A stretch of 24,084 bases of DNA from Firmicutes bacterium UBA3920 (lineage in GTDB: Bacteria > Bacillota > Clostridia > Caldicoprobacterales > Xylanivirgaceae). Each line of letters opens with the position of its first letter. The first letter of the stretch is position 1. The position numbers and the translations under genes were made by a program. Location of the stretch: contig DGES01000122.1 in the NCBI GenBank assembly GCA_002386065.1, positions 1,384 through 25,467 on the forward strand. The letters are read 5' to 3'. Positions 14,340 through 24,081 of the stretch are shown here, piece after piece. The notes under the pieces were generated by a model. It was not told the origin of the DNA, ran no database searches, and saw nothing but the letters and a program-made list of their open reading frames with translations.

Positions 14340-16328
14340 TTATACAATATTGTTTATATCTAATATTAGTGCTATACTTCCATCTCCCAATATAGTTGCC
14401 CCTGAAAATATCTTTATATTAGATAGATGTTTTCCTAAAGATTTAATTACAATATCTTGCTGTCCTACGAGGTCATCTACTAACAACGCTGTTGCTTTAT
14501 CACTTTTTTTAACAACTACAACTATCATATTCTTGGGGATATCTTCAATATCTGCATCTATAACCTCATATAATCTTATAAAAGGCATAAGTTCTCCTCT
14601 TATAGATATTACCTCTCCGTTTCCAAGAGGTTTTACATTATCTGAAGTTACTTCCACAACTTCTCTTACACTGCTTAGAGGTATTGCATACATTTCATCT
14701 TTAATGCCCACTAATAGTGCTTTTATTATTGATAGGGTTAATGGTAAACGTATTATGAATTTGGTTCCTTCATTTTTTATGGTTTCAACTTCAATTACTC
14801 CTCCCAGTGATTCAATAGAGGTTTTAACCACATCTAAGCCAACTCCACGACCTGATATGCTAGATACCTTTTCGGAAGTACTAAATCCTGGGTGAAATAA
14901 ATATTGTATTATTTCTTGTTCTGTTAAATTTTTGACTTCATCTTCAGATATTAACTCTCTCTCTATTATTTTATTTTTTACTTTTTCTATATCTATTCCC
15001 TGTCCGTCATCTTCTATTTCTATTACAACATTATTACCATCATGATACGCATATAAATCTATATTACCTGTACTTTCCTTTCCTAGAGCTATACGCTGCT
15101 CTGGAGATTCAATACCATGATCTAACGAGTTTCTAATAAGATGTAAAATAGGATCGCCTATTTCATCTACTATTGTACGATCTACCTCTGTATCTTCACC
15201 GTGTATATTTAAAACTATGTCCTTTTTAAGCTGTTTAGATAAATCACGAACAACTCTAGGAAAACGATTAAATACCGTACCAATGGGAACCATCCTAACC
15301 TGCATAACAGCTTCATGAAGTTCAGAAGATACTCGTTGTAAATATTCAATCGCTTCTTCCATCCCTGGAATCTCCTCATAGCCATCGATACCTTCGATAC
15401 TATTTTTTATTATTATAAGTTCACTTACCAGATTCATGAGATTATCTAATCTATCAATATCTACACGTATACTTTTGATCGCGTGTTTTATACTAGAAAC
15501 TCTTGGAGTTGCTTTTTCTTGTGCTTTATAATTTCCTTCATTAGCTACTGTTTTAACTTCTGTTTTTTCAATATCAAGCTCTGATACTTTGAAGCTTTTT
15601 AATTCAGAAGAATCCTTCAATACTCGTTCTATATCTTGCTTTTTACTATCTGAAAGCATAATCAAAGAAAAGTCTAGATCAAAATTCTCTTCTTCTATGT
15701 CTTCAATAGGAGGATCTGTTTTTATTATTTCACCGATTTCCTCTAATGCTTTAAATATTATGTATGCCCGTACACTTTTCATAACACAAGTTGGTTCTAA
15801 TTTAATTGTTATATAATAAGGATGTAGACCTTGCTTAAGTGCTTGCTTTATAACTGCCATATGATGTTCGTCTAGGAAAGGCTTATTCATATCAGCATTA
15901 TTATATTCCTTTGATACCTTATCTTTACGTTCAGAGTCAATATAGTCTTGTGAAAGATAATTTTGTAACTTGTTTTTTATAGACGTTATATCATATTTAC
16001 TTTCATCATCACCGCTTAATATAAGTCCATATAAGGCTTCTATTGTATCTATTGTTTCAAATAATACATCTATTATATCGCTTTCTAATACTATTTTATT
16101 ATTTCTGGCTGCATCTAAAACATTCTCTAAACAATGGGTTAAATTTGCAATATTCTCAAAGCCCATTGTACCAGCCATCCCCTTTAAAGTATGTGCAGAT
16201 CTAAACATCTCATTTATGTATTCTAAGTTTGTTGTGTCATTTTCTAATTCTAATAACATATCATTTAAATTTTGAATATGTTCGTCACTCTCTTCTATGA
16301 ACACATCCATATATTGATTATCAGCCAT
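14340..16328 (-). CDS. cheA: Chemotaxis histidine kinase CheA
   Basis: Receptor-coupled kinase that passes phosphate to CheY. The 662 residues carry all five domains: P1 HPt with phospho-accepting H46 in FRSAHTLKGMAGTMGF; a CheY-binding P2 (about 155-245); P3 dimerisation helices (about 280-340); the P4 kinase domain with N-box HLIRNSLDHGIE (N400), G1 DDGQGID (440-446) and G2 GRGVGLD (493-499); and P5, a CheW-like domain to the end. Catalytic residues are intact. A GGGAGGG site lies 7 bases before the ATG. It is preceded by an unusual 224-bp AT-rich gap rather than by cheB. Confidence 0.98.
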   Translation of the reverse strand: MADNQYMDVFIEESDEHIQNLNDMLLELENDTTNLEYINEMFRSAHTLKGMAGTMGFENIANLTHCLENVLDAARNNKIVLESDIIDVLFETIDTIEALYGLILSGDDESKYDITSIKNKLQNYLSQDYIDSERKDKVSKEYNNADMNKPFLDEHHMAVIKQALKQGLHPYYITIKLEPTCVMKSVRAYIIFKALEEIGEIIKTDPPIEDIEEENFDLDFSLIMLSDSKKQDIERVLKDSSELKSFKVSELDIEKTEVKTVANEGNYKAQEKATPRVSSIKHAIKSIRVDIDRLDNLMNLVSELIIIKNSIEGIDGYEEIPGMEEAIEYLQRVSSELHEAVMQVRMVPIGTVFNRFPRVVRDLSKQLKKDIVLNIHGEDTEVDRTIVDEIGDPILHLIRNSLDHGIESPEQRIALGKESTGNIDLYAYHDGNNVVIEIEDDGQGIDIEKVKNKIIERELISEDEVKNLTEQEIIQYLFHPGFSTSEKVSSISGRGVGLDVVKTSIESLGGVIEVETIKNEGTKFIIRLPLTLSIIKALLVGIKDEMYAIPLSSVREVVEVTSDNVKPLGNGEVISIRGELMPFIRLYEVIDADIEDIPKNMIVVVVKKSDKATALLVDDLVGQQDIVIKSLGKHLSNIKIFSGATILGDGSIALILDINNIV

Positions 16329-16552
16329 TTTATGCCCTCCCTATTCTCTATAATTAATAAGTTAAATCAATTGGGTTTCATTAGTTTTCTTTGTTCTTCA
16401 AATATAAACTTTATTATCTTATCTCTTTGCTATTCGCATATATATTCAAAACTAATTTCTATTATAAATTTATCATTTATAATTCATTATTATTTTATTT
16501 TTTCACCTATATCAATTATCTTTTTAATTCCATATTAGATATTGCCCCCATA
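16329..16552. other. AT-rich gap between flhG and cheA
   Basis: This 224-bp spacer is very AT-rich and breaks an otherwise tight operon. On the minus strand it has stops in all frames and no credible ribosome site before the cheA one. A TATAAT sequence is present (16466-16461) without a matching -35 box, so a promoter for the chemotaxis genes is possible but unproven. No hairpin of note is seen. In related operons cheB and a PilZ-domain gene often stand at this place. Confidence 0.45.
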
Positions 16553-17446
16553 TCACCTGTTCTCGAAAAGTTTAAAAAGTCTGCAAATATAGGTTGACAT
16601 ATTAATAGTATTTTTCCCATTATCGCTTCCCATAAGAGAATTAACTATAGATTTTAATTGTTTAGATATTTTGCTGTGTGGATATTCTAGAACAAAGGGG
16701 CATTGAGTCTTAATACTTTTGCTTACTACAGAACTATTATCTAGTAATCCCAATGTAGATATTTCTACATTTAAAAACCTTTTTCCTGCTTTTTGGATAT
16801 TTTTTATATTATTATTAGCATCATCTATATTTTCTACCTTGTTCATAACTAGATTAAAATGTATATCTTGTTCTATTTGGGAAACTATTTTTATCACACT
16901 ATAAGCATCCATTAAAGATGTAGGTTCAGGTGTAGTCACAAGTATAACTTCATTTGCAGCTAATATCATCTTTATATTATTCGTAGATAACCCTGCTCCA
17001 GTATCTATGAGTATAATATCCACTGTAGAATCTAGTTTTTCTAACTTCTTTATAAAACTCTCTAACTGTTTAGGTTTTAAATTGACAAGTTCAAGTAACC
17101 CATTCCCCCCAGGTAATATCATAATACCCGCTGGTCCTTCTATTATCACATCAGATATATCTACATCATTGAAAATTACATGAGCTAAATTATATGGTGA
17201 AGATAGTCCCAACATTATATCTACATTTCCCAAGCCAAAATCTGCATCAATTATTAATACTTTTTTACCCATCTTTTGCAGCAATATACCTAAATTTATA
17301 ACAAAGTTTGTCTTTCCAACGCCTCCTTTACCGCTTGTTATTGTTAATATCCTTGTATTTAATGTCGATATTGTAGGCTGTCTATCATCTCTATTATTTA
17401 CTAGTTGTCTCAAGTTTTCTGCTTGGTCTTTCATTACATTTATCAT
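16553..17446 (-). CDS. flhG: Flagellar number regulator FlhG (MinD/ParA-type ATPase)
   Basis: MinD-like ATPase that restrains flagellar number and stimulates the GTPase FlhF. The 297 residues show the deviant Walker A SGKGGVGKT (38-46), switch motif DADFGLGN (67-74) and DTGAGLS. The short N-terminal helix DQAENLRQLV (7-16) is the conserved FlhF-activating motif. The ATG at 17446 overlaps the flhF stop as ATGA; an ATG four codons later is an alternative. A C-terminal amphipathic segment (YICRLFKLF) may serve membrane binding, as in MinD-like proteins. Confidence 0.95.
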   Translation of the reverse strand: MINVMKDQAENLRQLVNNRDDRQPTISTLNTRILTITSGKGGVGKTNFVINLGILLQKMGKKVLIIDADFGLGNVDIMLGLSSPYNLAHVIFNDVDISDVIIEGPAGIMILPGGNGLLELVNLKPKQLESFIKKLEKLDSTVDIILIDTGAGLSTNNIKMILAANEVILVTTPEPTSLMDAYSVIKIVSQIEQDIHFNLVMNKVENIDDANNNIKNIQKAGKRFLNVEISTLGLLDNSSVVSKSIKTQCPFVLEYPHSKISKQLKSIVNSLMGSDNGKNTINMSTYICRLFKLFENR

Positions 17447-18531
17447 CCTATCAAATTATTCTTTATAATCGATGGGTGTAAAACTTTAATGTCATTAGGT
17501 ACATTTTGTCCTGTTGTCATATATGACATTGGTCTACCCGATATATAGCAACAATTAAATATATTTCCATAGGATGTAACTTCGTCAGTTTTTGTATATA
17601 TTATAGAATAATCCTCTATAAATTTATAACTTTCGATTATATTCACACACCCTTGATAACTTGTACTAGCACTTATACACAAGAAAATTTCATCTGCTCC
17701 ACTAAGAGTAATTAATGTATTTATTTCTTCTGGTTGTTCAGTATCCCTTATACTCTTGCCAGCTGTATCTATAAAAATAATATCTTTACTTGACAATCTT
17801 TCCAACGCATTAGTGATTTCCTTAGGTTCATATACAATCTCAAGAGGAATATTCAATATATCACTATATATTTTTAATTGTTCTATAGCTGCAATTCGAT
17901 ATGTATCTGCCGTTATAAGACCTACATCATAGTTATATTCTATAGCATATATTGCTGCCAACTTAGCCAAAGTAGTTGTTTTACCTACACCTGTAGGTCC
18001 CATGAATAAGACAACCTTTTGTCTATTCAACTTTGTAGCCATAGGTCTAGAGTATCCTAGATATTTTAATATAACATTCTCTAAAGAAGAAGAAAATTCT
18101 ATATTCTCTTTTTGTTTTATATTATATGCTTCTTCTATAAGCTTCTTTGCAATTTTACTTTGAACTTCCTTGTCTATCAATTGGTTAATATGTTTTTCGA
18201 ATAGTAATTGAGAAAATTTTTCATAAGGCATCTGAGCATTATCGAGTTCATTAATAACTTTATTCTCTGCTTTTCCCTGCTGTTGAAAATCTATAAATCC
18301 ATTATTCGAATTAATCCGCTCAGCATAACTTTCACTTTTATTGCTTTCATGCAATGAAACGGAATCATCTACAGCAGCTACTATTTCTATCAAAGGTCTT
18401 GAAAAAAGACCTTTCAGTCCCCTTTGTCTTATTTTTCTACTACTCAAAATTATAGCATCTTTACCTAAGTTATATTTAACTTTTTCCAATGCTTCTTGTT
18501 TTGTTTCTCCCATATATCTTTTTACCTTCAT
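17443..18531 (-). CDS. flhF: Flagellar biosynthesis GTPase FlhF (SRP family)
   Basis: SRP-type GTPase that helps place new flagella. The 362 residues have the usual layout. A basic N-terminal segment (MKVKRYMGETKQEALEKVK through LGKDAIILSSRK) is followed by a variable region to about 100, a helical N domain, and a G domain with P-loop GPTGVGKT (178-185), TADTYRIAAIEQL (about 207-219), DTAGKS (255-260) and TKTD (313-316). It starts 4 bases after the flhA stop with GAGGGG as ribosome site and overlaps flhG by 4 bases, consistent with their joint action. Confidence 0.96.
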   Translation of the reverse strand: MKVKRYMGETKQEALEKVKYNLGKDAIILSSRKIRQRGLKGLFSRPLIEIVAAVDDSVSLHESNKSESYAERINSNNGFIDFQQQGKAENKVINELDNAQMPYEKFSQLLFEKHINQLIDKEVQSKIAKKLIEEAYNIKQKENIEFSSSLENVILKYLGYSRPMATKLNRQKVVLFMGPTGVGKTTTLAKLAAIYAIEYNYDVGLITADTYRIAAIEQLKIYSDILNIPLEIVYEPKEITNALERLSSKDIIFIDTAGKSIRDTEQPEEINTLITLSGADEIFLCISASTSYQGCVNIIESYKFIEDYSIIYTKTDEVTSYGNIFNCCYISGRPMSYMTTGQNVPNDIKVLHPSIIKNNLIG

Positions 18532-18535
18532 AAAA

Positions 18536-20557
18536 TTATCCCCTCACAATTCCAACTGATTGAATTTCGACATCGTCTTCCAATTCATTATAGGACAAAA
18601 CTACTAATTGAGGGAAGAGTCTTTCCGTCAATCTCTTGAAGTATATTCTAACTATGGGCGCTGTCACTACTATAGGTTGCATACCTAGTTTTAAAAATTC
18701 TTCTACTTCTCTAGAAAGATTATTATATATCGTCTGAACAATATCGGGCTCTAAAGACAGATAAGAACCAAATTCAGTTTGTTTCACGTTATCTATTATC
18801 TTTTGTTCTAATTCAGGAGCAATTGTAATAACTTTAGCTTTTCTTTCAGGTATAAATCTATTCGTGATCGTGCGAGACAGTGATTGCCTTACATGTTCTG
18901 TAAGTATATCTGTATCTTTAGTCATAATCGAATAATCCGCTAAAGTTTCCATTATAGTTACCATATCTCTTATAGGCACATTTTCCTGTATTAAATTACG
19001 TAGTACTTTTTGAATATCTCCCAATGTCAATAGCTTAGGCACAACTTCCTCTACAAGAGTGGGATGAGTTTCCTTTAAGTTGTCAAGTAAGGCCTGAACT
19101 TCTTGCCTTCCAAGTAATTCATGTCCATTTTGTTTTATTATCTCTGTCAAATGAGTAGCAATCACAGAAGACGCATCTACGACCGTATATCCTAGCATCT
19201 CTGCTTCATCTTTTTGCTCTTCTCTAATCCATTTAGCAGGCAAACCAAATGCCGGCTCAATAGCATCTATTCCCTCTATATCTCCACTAGCAACGCCCGA
19301 ATCCATCGCAAGATAATGATCTGGTAAAACTTTTCCCCTTGCTACTTCTACACCTTTGATCTTTATAATATATTCGTTAGGTTCTAATTGTATATTATCT
19401 CTCAATCGAACAACTGGAACTATAAAGCCTAAATCTAATGCTATCTGCCTTCTAATCATAACTACCCTATCTAATAGATCTCCACCTTGTTCTACATCTA
19501 CAAGAGGAATAATTCCATAGCCAAATTCTAACTCTAAAGGATCCACATGTAGTAAGTCAATAACATTTTCAGGACTTCGCATATCTTCTACTTCTTGCTC
19601 AATGGGCATATCTTCTACCGTTTCTATATTTTTCTGCTCTGAATATAATTTATAGCCTAAAAATCCAAAACCTGCAGAGAAAGCGAGAAGTATAGCTGTA
19701 GGAAAACCAGGAAAGAAAGACATCATTAATAAAAATAAAGCTGCTATTAATAAAGCAATAGGTTGATTAGTAGTTTGGGTTATAAAATCTTCTCCTAGAC
19801 TAGAATCAGAGGCTGCTCTAGTCACTATAATACCCGATGCAGTAGATATAATCAAAGCTGGTATTTGGCTGACAAGTCCATCACCTACTGTCATTGTAGC
19901 ATATGTTTCTATTGCTTCACTTATTGACATGTCCTTATATCCTACAATTATACCGCCTATTATATTTATAATAGATATTATAATACCAACTATGGCATCA
20001 CCTTTTATAAATTTGCTTGCCCCATCCATAGCACCATAGAAATCTGCTTCTCTTTGTATTTTTTCCCTTCGTATACGAGCTGTTTGCTCATCTACAAGTC
20101 CAGCATTTAAATCAGCATCTATTGCCATTTGTTTTCCTGGCATTGCATCTAATGTAAATCGCGCAGCTACTTCAGCAACCCTTTCAGACCCCTTTGTAAT
20201 TACAATAAATTGTACTATTACAATTATCAAAAATATAATAAATCCAACGGCAACATTCCCTTTTATCACAAAATTACCAAAGGTTTCGATAACTGCACCA
20301 GCATACCCTTCTCCCAATATCAATCTTGTGGAAGAAATGTTTAAAGCTAATCTAAAAAGAGTAGCTAAAAGTAATAACGAGGGAAATATGGAGAACTCCA
20401 AAGGTTCCTTTATATATAGTGTTGTAAGTAATATAACTATGGATAGAGCTAAGTTTATAGTCAACAACATGTCCAATACAATACTGTTTAATGGTATAAT
20501 TATCAGCATAATTATTGCAATTACCACGATAGCTATGAAGACATCCGCAAACTTCAA
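18536..20557 (-). CDS. flhA: Flagellar export gate protein FlhA
   Basis: Large gate protein of the flagellar type III export apparatus, coupling proton flow to substrate export. The 673 residues have about eight N-terminal membrane helices followed by a soluble domain of about 350 residues that binds chaperone-substrate complexes. Signature segments include LFRLALNISSTRLIL (FHIPEP family), PGKQMAIDADLNAGLV, and GDGLVSQIPALIISTASGIIVTRA. The start is a TTG 7 bases after a GGGGGA site; no nearer ATG would keep the first helix intact. It sits between flhB and flhF as in most Firmicutes. Confidence 0.97.
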   Translation of the reverse strand: MKFADVFIAIVVIAIIMLIIIPLNSIVLDMLLTINLALSIVILLTTLYIKEPLEFSIFPSLLLLATLFRLALNISSTRLILGEGYAGAVIETFGNFVIKGNVAVGFIIFLIIVIVQFIVITKGSERVAEVAARFTLDAMPGKQMAIDADLNAGLVDEQTARIRREKIQREADFYGAMDGASKFIKGDAIVGIIISIINIIGGIIVGYKDMSISEAIETYATMTVGDGLVSQIPALIISTASGIIVTRAASDSSLGEDFITQTTNQPIALLIAALFLLMMSFFPGFPTAILLAFSAGFGFLGYKLYSEQKNIETVEDMPIEQEVEDMRSPENVIDLLHVDPLELEFGYGIIPLVDVEQGGDLLDRVVMIRRQIALDLGFIVPVVRLRDNIQLEPNEYIIKIKGVEVARGKVLPDHYLAMDSGVASGDIEGIDAIEPAFGLPAKWIREEQKDEAEMLGYTVVDASSVIATHLTEIIKQNGHELLGRQEVQALLDNLKETHPTLVEEVVPKLLTLGDIQKVLRNLIQENVPIRDMVTIMETLADYSIMTKDTDILTEHVRQSLSRTITNRFIPERKAKVITIAPELEQKIIDNVKQTEFGSYLSLEPDIVQTIYNNLSREVEEFLKLGMQPIVVTAPIVRIYFKRLTERLFPQLVVLSYNELEDDVEIQSVGIVRG

Positions 20558-20592
20558 TATGTTTTCCCCCTATAATATAATAATATGGACAT

Positions 20593-21690
20593 TTATATTT
20601 CTTTTTTTAAACTATATACATAGGCTAAAACTTCAGCAACAGCATGATATAGTTCCGGCGGTATAACCTGTCCTATTTCGGTAGTATTATATAGTGCTTG
20701 CGCCAATGATCTATTTTCGACTATTGCTATATGATGTTCTGCAGCCTTTTCTTTTATTTTTAATGCAATATAATCTTTTCCCTTTGCAACTACAAAAGGA
20801 GCATCATTTTTATCAGGATCATAGACCAGTGCAATTGCATAATGGGTAGGATTTACAATTATAACATCTGCATTAGGTATCTCTTGCATCATTCTATTCA
20901 TAGCCATTTGCCTTTGCAGTTCTCTAATCCTACCTTTAACTTGAGGATCGCCCTCAGTTTGTTTAAACTCTTCTTTGATTTCTTGTTTTGTCATCCTTAG
21001 ACTTTTTTCATAATCCCACCATTGATAAAAATAGTCAAATACAGACATTGCAAGTAAGGCGAAACCACATCTAATAGCCATCTGAAATATCTGATTGCAA
21101 ATATAGGCAAATCCGCTATTAAGCTGCATATTTAAAAGCAATGGCATTGATTTTAAACTTTCTTCAAATGTATTATACACAATTCCTATTATTATAGCTA
21201 ATTTAAGTAAAGACTTTATAAGTTCATATATAGCCCTCTTTGAAAAAATTCTTTTAAAACCTTGTAATGGATTTATCCTATTTAAATCAGGCTTAAGTGG
21301 TTCTGCTGTAAAAAGGAATCCTACTTGAACATAATTTATAACCAGGCCTACTATAAAGCAACTAGAAATAATAGGTAAAATAGCTAATAAAACCTTCAAT
21401 ATCAACTTTATTAATCCATTCTGCAACCCACTATATGTATATACGCTATCCAGTGGAATATCTAAAGCCAGTGCACTTATATATATATCTTTTAGATTAT
21501 GAATGATAAAATCTGAAAAAACTTTCATGACATAAAACGATACCAATATAATTGCAGCTGAATTTATTTCAACACTTCGTATAACTTGTCCTTTTTCACG
21601 TGCTTCTCGTCTTCTTTTAGGCGTAGCTTTTTCCGTTTTTTCCTCTGCAAATAGTTGAAGATTTAATATACAATTATTTGTTTTTATCAT
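20593..21690 (-). CDS. flhB: Flagellar export specificity switch protein FlhB
   Basis: Export-gate protein whose self-cleavage switches export from rod/hook to filament substrates. The 365 residues contain EEKTEKATPKRRREAREKGQV before four membrane helices and a cytoplasmic domain with the NPTH autocleavage motif at 280-283, intact. The QEIKEEFKQTEGDPQVKGRIR linker is typical. The ATG overlaps the fliR stop as ATGA. The protein is separate, not the FliR-FlhB fusion seen in some clostridia. Confidence 0.97.
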   Translation of the reverse strand: MIKTNNCILNLQLFAEEKTEKATPKRRREAREKGQVIRSVEINSAAIILVSFYVMKVFSDFIIHNLKDIYISALALDIPLDSVYTYSGLQNGLIKLILKVLLAILPIISSCFIVGLVINYVQVGFLFTAEPLKPDLNRINPLQGFKRIFSKRAIYELIKSLLKLAIIIGIVYNTFEESLKSMPLLLNMQLNSGFAYICNQIFQMAIRCGFALLAMSVFDYFYQWWDYEKSLRMTKQEIKEEFKQTEGDPQVKGRIRELQRQMAMNRMMQEIPNADVIIVNPTHYAIALVYDPDKNDAPFVVAKGKDYIALKIKEKAAEHHIAIVENRSLAQALYNTTEIGQVIPPELYHAVAEVLAYVYSLKKEI

Positions 21691-22475
21691 TCTATACTCA
21701 TCGCTTCCATGAGACCTTTTATATCTTTTAACATATCTGAAAAATTCCCTTTAAGTAAAGATATATATGCAGGTATGAAAAAAAACAAAGTAATTAAACC
21801 GATAAATATTTTAATAGGTATACCTACAGCAAATACATTTATTTGAGGAATGGATTTCGACATAAGTCCTAGTATGCTTTCAGTTATTAATGCAGCTCCC
21901 ACTATTGGCAAAGCCATCTTAAAAGCAAGTCCGAATGCATTTTTAAATATAGTAACTAATATAATATATATATCTTGCTCTATTGTGATTTGACCAATAG
22001 GTATTATATCAAAGCTCGCCACTAATAAATTTACCAAAGTATGATGCCCATCTATAATTAGGAAAAGAAGTAGTGCAATTATATTATTAAAATTTCCAAG
22101 AAGAGGTACTTGAATATTGCTTTGAGGATCTAAAACATTCACCATTCCAAATCCAATTTGAGTATCTATAAGCTGTCCTGCTAATAAAATAGCAGAAAAC
22201 ATTATGGTAGTAATATATCCAAATATAACACCTAATAATATCTCTTTTAGAAGATTTATAAACAAATTTAATGGATGATCTATATTTAAGACTGTCGTAG
22301 AAAGCTTAAAACTAAAAACTATATAACTGAGAAATACAGAAAGCATGATTTTCCAATATATAGGTATACTTTGTTTGCTAAATATGGGCGACATAATAAA
22401 GAGACCAGCAATTCTACAAAATATTAAAATAAGAGCTGGAAATGCTATCTTGTATTGCTCTAGTATACCTCCCAT
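21687..22475 (-). CDS. fliR: Flagellar export gate protein FliR
   Basis: Core membrane subunit of the flagellar export gate, forming a helical assembly with FliP and FliQ. The 262 residues include about six hydrophobic helices, the FPALILIFCRIAGLFIMSPIFSK start, and the LLLFLIIDGHHTLVNLL and ALPIVGAALITE segments of the family. The ATG lies one base after the fliQ stop. A GGGAGG inside its first codons is not followed by any usable start codon, so the ATG is kept, with AGGA in the end of fliQ as ribosome site. Confidence 0.95.
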   Translation of the reverse strand: MGGILEQYKIAFPALILIFCRIAGLFIMSPIFSKQSIPIYWKIMLSVFLSYIVFSFKLSTTVLNIDHPLNLFINLLKEILLGVIFGYITTIMFSAILLAGQLIDTQIGFGMVNVLDPQSNIQVPLLGNFNNIIALLLFLIIDGHHTLVNLLVASFDIIPIGQITIEQDIYIILVTIFKNAFGLAFKMALPIVGAALITESILGLMSKSIPQINVFAVGIPIKIFIGLITLFFFIPAYISLLKGNFSDMLKDIKGLMEAMSIE

Positions 22476-22476
22476 A

Positions 22477-22752
22477 TTAGGTCATTCCTATTAAGCTATT
22501 TATATTCTTATATAGCTCAAGAGTAAAATCTACGACTTTTTGCAACATCCAAGGTCCAAAAATTAATATTACAATAACAACAGTTAAAATCTTCGGTATA
22601 AATACTAAAGTTTGTTCGTTTATTTGTGTTGTTGCTTGAAATATAGCTACTAATAGACCTACTACAAGACCAAACACTAGTATAGGAGCAGAAATAGTAA
22701 GTCCAGTATATATAGCTTGCTGGGCTATTTCAATAACATCTCTCTCTGTCAT
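22477..22752 (-). CDS. fliQ: Flagellar export gate protein FliQ
   Basis: Small gate subunit of 91 residues with two membrane helices (about 17-38 and 52-72), as expected for the family. Recognisable segments are VIEIAQQAIYTGL, ATTQINEQTLVFIPKI and FGPWMLQKVVDF. A GGGAGG site stands before the ATG. It follows fliP after 110 bases that hold no evident gene and precedes fliR by one base. Confidence 0.95.
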   Translation of the reverse strand: MTERDVIEIAQQAIYTGLTISAPILVFGLVVGLLVAIFQATTQINEQTLVFIPKILTVVIVILIFGPWMLQKVVDFTLELYKNINSLIGMT

Positions 22753-22862
22753 ATAAATGTCCTCCCGTTAAATCTAACAAATTTACGTAACCATGCATTT
22801 CTAGCAGCCTAATAAATTTTGAATTTAGTTGATTTAAATAAGAGCTTTAAAAAATGTATGAG

Positions 22863-23636
22863 TTATTTAAATCCTGTTACGAGGGTCTTAACAACTAAAT
22901 TCCATCCATCTACCATTATAAATAGAAGAATTTTGAATGGTAATGATATAATAACTGGTGGTAACATCATCATCCCCATTGACATAAGCGTACTTGCAAC
23001 TACCATATCTATAATTATAAAAGGTATATATATTAGAAACCCTATTTGAAAGGCGGTTTTTAACTCACTTATCATAAATGCCGGAATCAAAATCCTATTA
23101 GGTATTTCCTCTAATGCCTCAGGTGTATCCATATCTGTCATATTTATAAATAAAGTTAAATCCTTGTTTCTAGTCTGCTTAAACATAAAATTTCTTATAG
23201 GTTCCATAGCATTGTCAAGCGCTTGCTCTTGTCCTATATCCCCATCTAAATATGGCTGTACTGCATCTTTGTTAATATTATCTCCTATAGGAGCCATTAT
23301 AAAAAAAGTTAAAAATAATGCCAATCCTATCAAAACTTGATTTGGAGGAGTTTGCTGAGTTCCTAAAGCATTTCGAATAAATGACAATACAATTACTATC
23401 CTTGTAAAACTTGTCATCATTATTAATATTGATGGTGCAAGGGTCAATATTGTAAACACAAATAATATTTCAAAAGTATTTATAATATCTCTAGGTGTTT
23501 GGGCCTCTCCAACTTCTATACCTATTCTAGGAATTTCAAACGTATTTGGTTGAGCATTAGCAGTAATAGGATGTGATAAGAGTACTATTCCCATGATTAG
23601 CAATATACATTTAGATTTTTTGCGTTTATTCGCCAT
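22863..23636 (-). CDS. fliP: Flagellar export gate protein FliP
   Basis: Central subunit of the export gate. From the ATG at 23636 the roughly 257 residues begin with a cleavable signal peptide (MANKRKKSKCILLIMG and on to SHPITANAQ), usual for FliP. Then come SILIMMTSFTRIVIVLSFIRNALGTQQTPPNQVLIGLA-type segments and the C-terminal MGMMMLPPVIISLPFK motif; VDGWNLV is also present. A GTG five codons upstream overlaps the GAGGGAG ribosome site and is rejected. The start lies inside the 3' end of fliO, an 11-base overlap. Confidence 0.96.
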   Translation of the reverse strand: MANKRKKSKCILLIMGIVLLSHPITANAQPNTFEIPRIGIEVGEAQTPRDIINTFEILFVFTILTLAPSILIMMTSFTRIVIVLSFIRNALGTQQTPPNQVLIGLALFLTFFIMAPIGDNINKDAVQPYLDGDIGQEQALDNAMEPIRNFMFKQTRNKDLTLFINMTDMDTPEALEEIPNRILIPAFMISELKTAFQIGFLIYIPFIIIDMVVASTLMSMGMMMLPPVIISLPFKILLFIMVDGWNLVVKTLVTGFK

Positions 23637-24081
23637 TTTCTCCCTCACCACGGTTCTTTTTATGATGCTTTATTGCATTTTTTATTGATTGCATTTGATT
23701 ATTAAATTTATATGCAAAATTAGTATCCTCAACATCATCTTTATTATTTTGTTTTCTTGCATACTTATTAAATAAATCTGAAAATTTAGCGTTTGATTCT
23801 TCAGATATAGGTATTAAATCATTACATTTAAGTTCTTTTAAAACTTTTATACTATCGTTTGAAACCCCTACAAGTAATAAAATTTCACCTATCTGTATTA
23901 TGTATAGCCAACATTCCCTTCCAAGCATTATTTGATCTATTATTTTGATATATTTGCTATGTCTAAGTTTTACGTACTTTTGACCTATAAGTTTTGTAGC
24001 AAACGAAGCAGCAAATAGTATTAAAATAAATCCTAATAATACAAATATAACTTTGATATATTCTTTCATGAAATCATCCAA
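23626..24081 (-). CDS. fliO: FliO-type flagellar biosynthesis protein
   Basis: A 151-residue protein with a single N-terminal membrane helix (about 10-28), followed by a small beta-rich domain with IKIIDQIMLGRECWLYIIQIG and LLVGVSNDSIKVL, the pattern of FliO/FliZ proteins, and a charged tail ending in a Lys/Asn/Glu-rich stretch. FliO assists assembly of the FliP ring, and it directly precedes fliP here. An in-frame stop sits at the window edge. The first start is TTG (24081); the ATG at 24069 (MKEYIKVIFVLLGF) is equally possible. Family assignment rests on position, helix and the LGVSN-like motif. Confidence 0.85.
   Translation of the reverse strand: MDDFMKEYIKVIFVLLGFILILFAASFATKLIGQKYVKLRHSKYIKIIDQIMLGRECWLYIIQIGEILLLVGVSNDSIKVLKELKCNDLIPISEESNAKFSDLFNKYARKQNNKDDVEDTNFAYKFNNQMQSIKNAIKHHKKNRGEGENGE

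Noticed and set aside
14317..14895. Plus-strand open frame of 192 codons.
   Set aside because: It is antisense to cheA, whose domains are complete; it has no ribosome site and the composition is that of a shadow frame.
16272..16597. Plus-strand hydrophobic open frames (68 and 88 codons) across the flhG-cheA gap.
   Set aside because: Phe/Ile/Tyr-rich translations of AT-rich DNA with no ribosome site, partly overlapping cheA and flhG.
20328..20666. Plus-strand open frame of 112 codons.
   Set aside because: Antisense to the first helices of flhA and the end of flhB; no ribosome site or family match.
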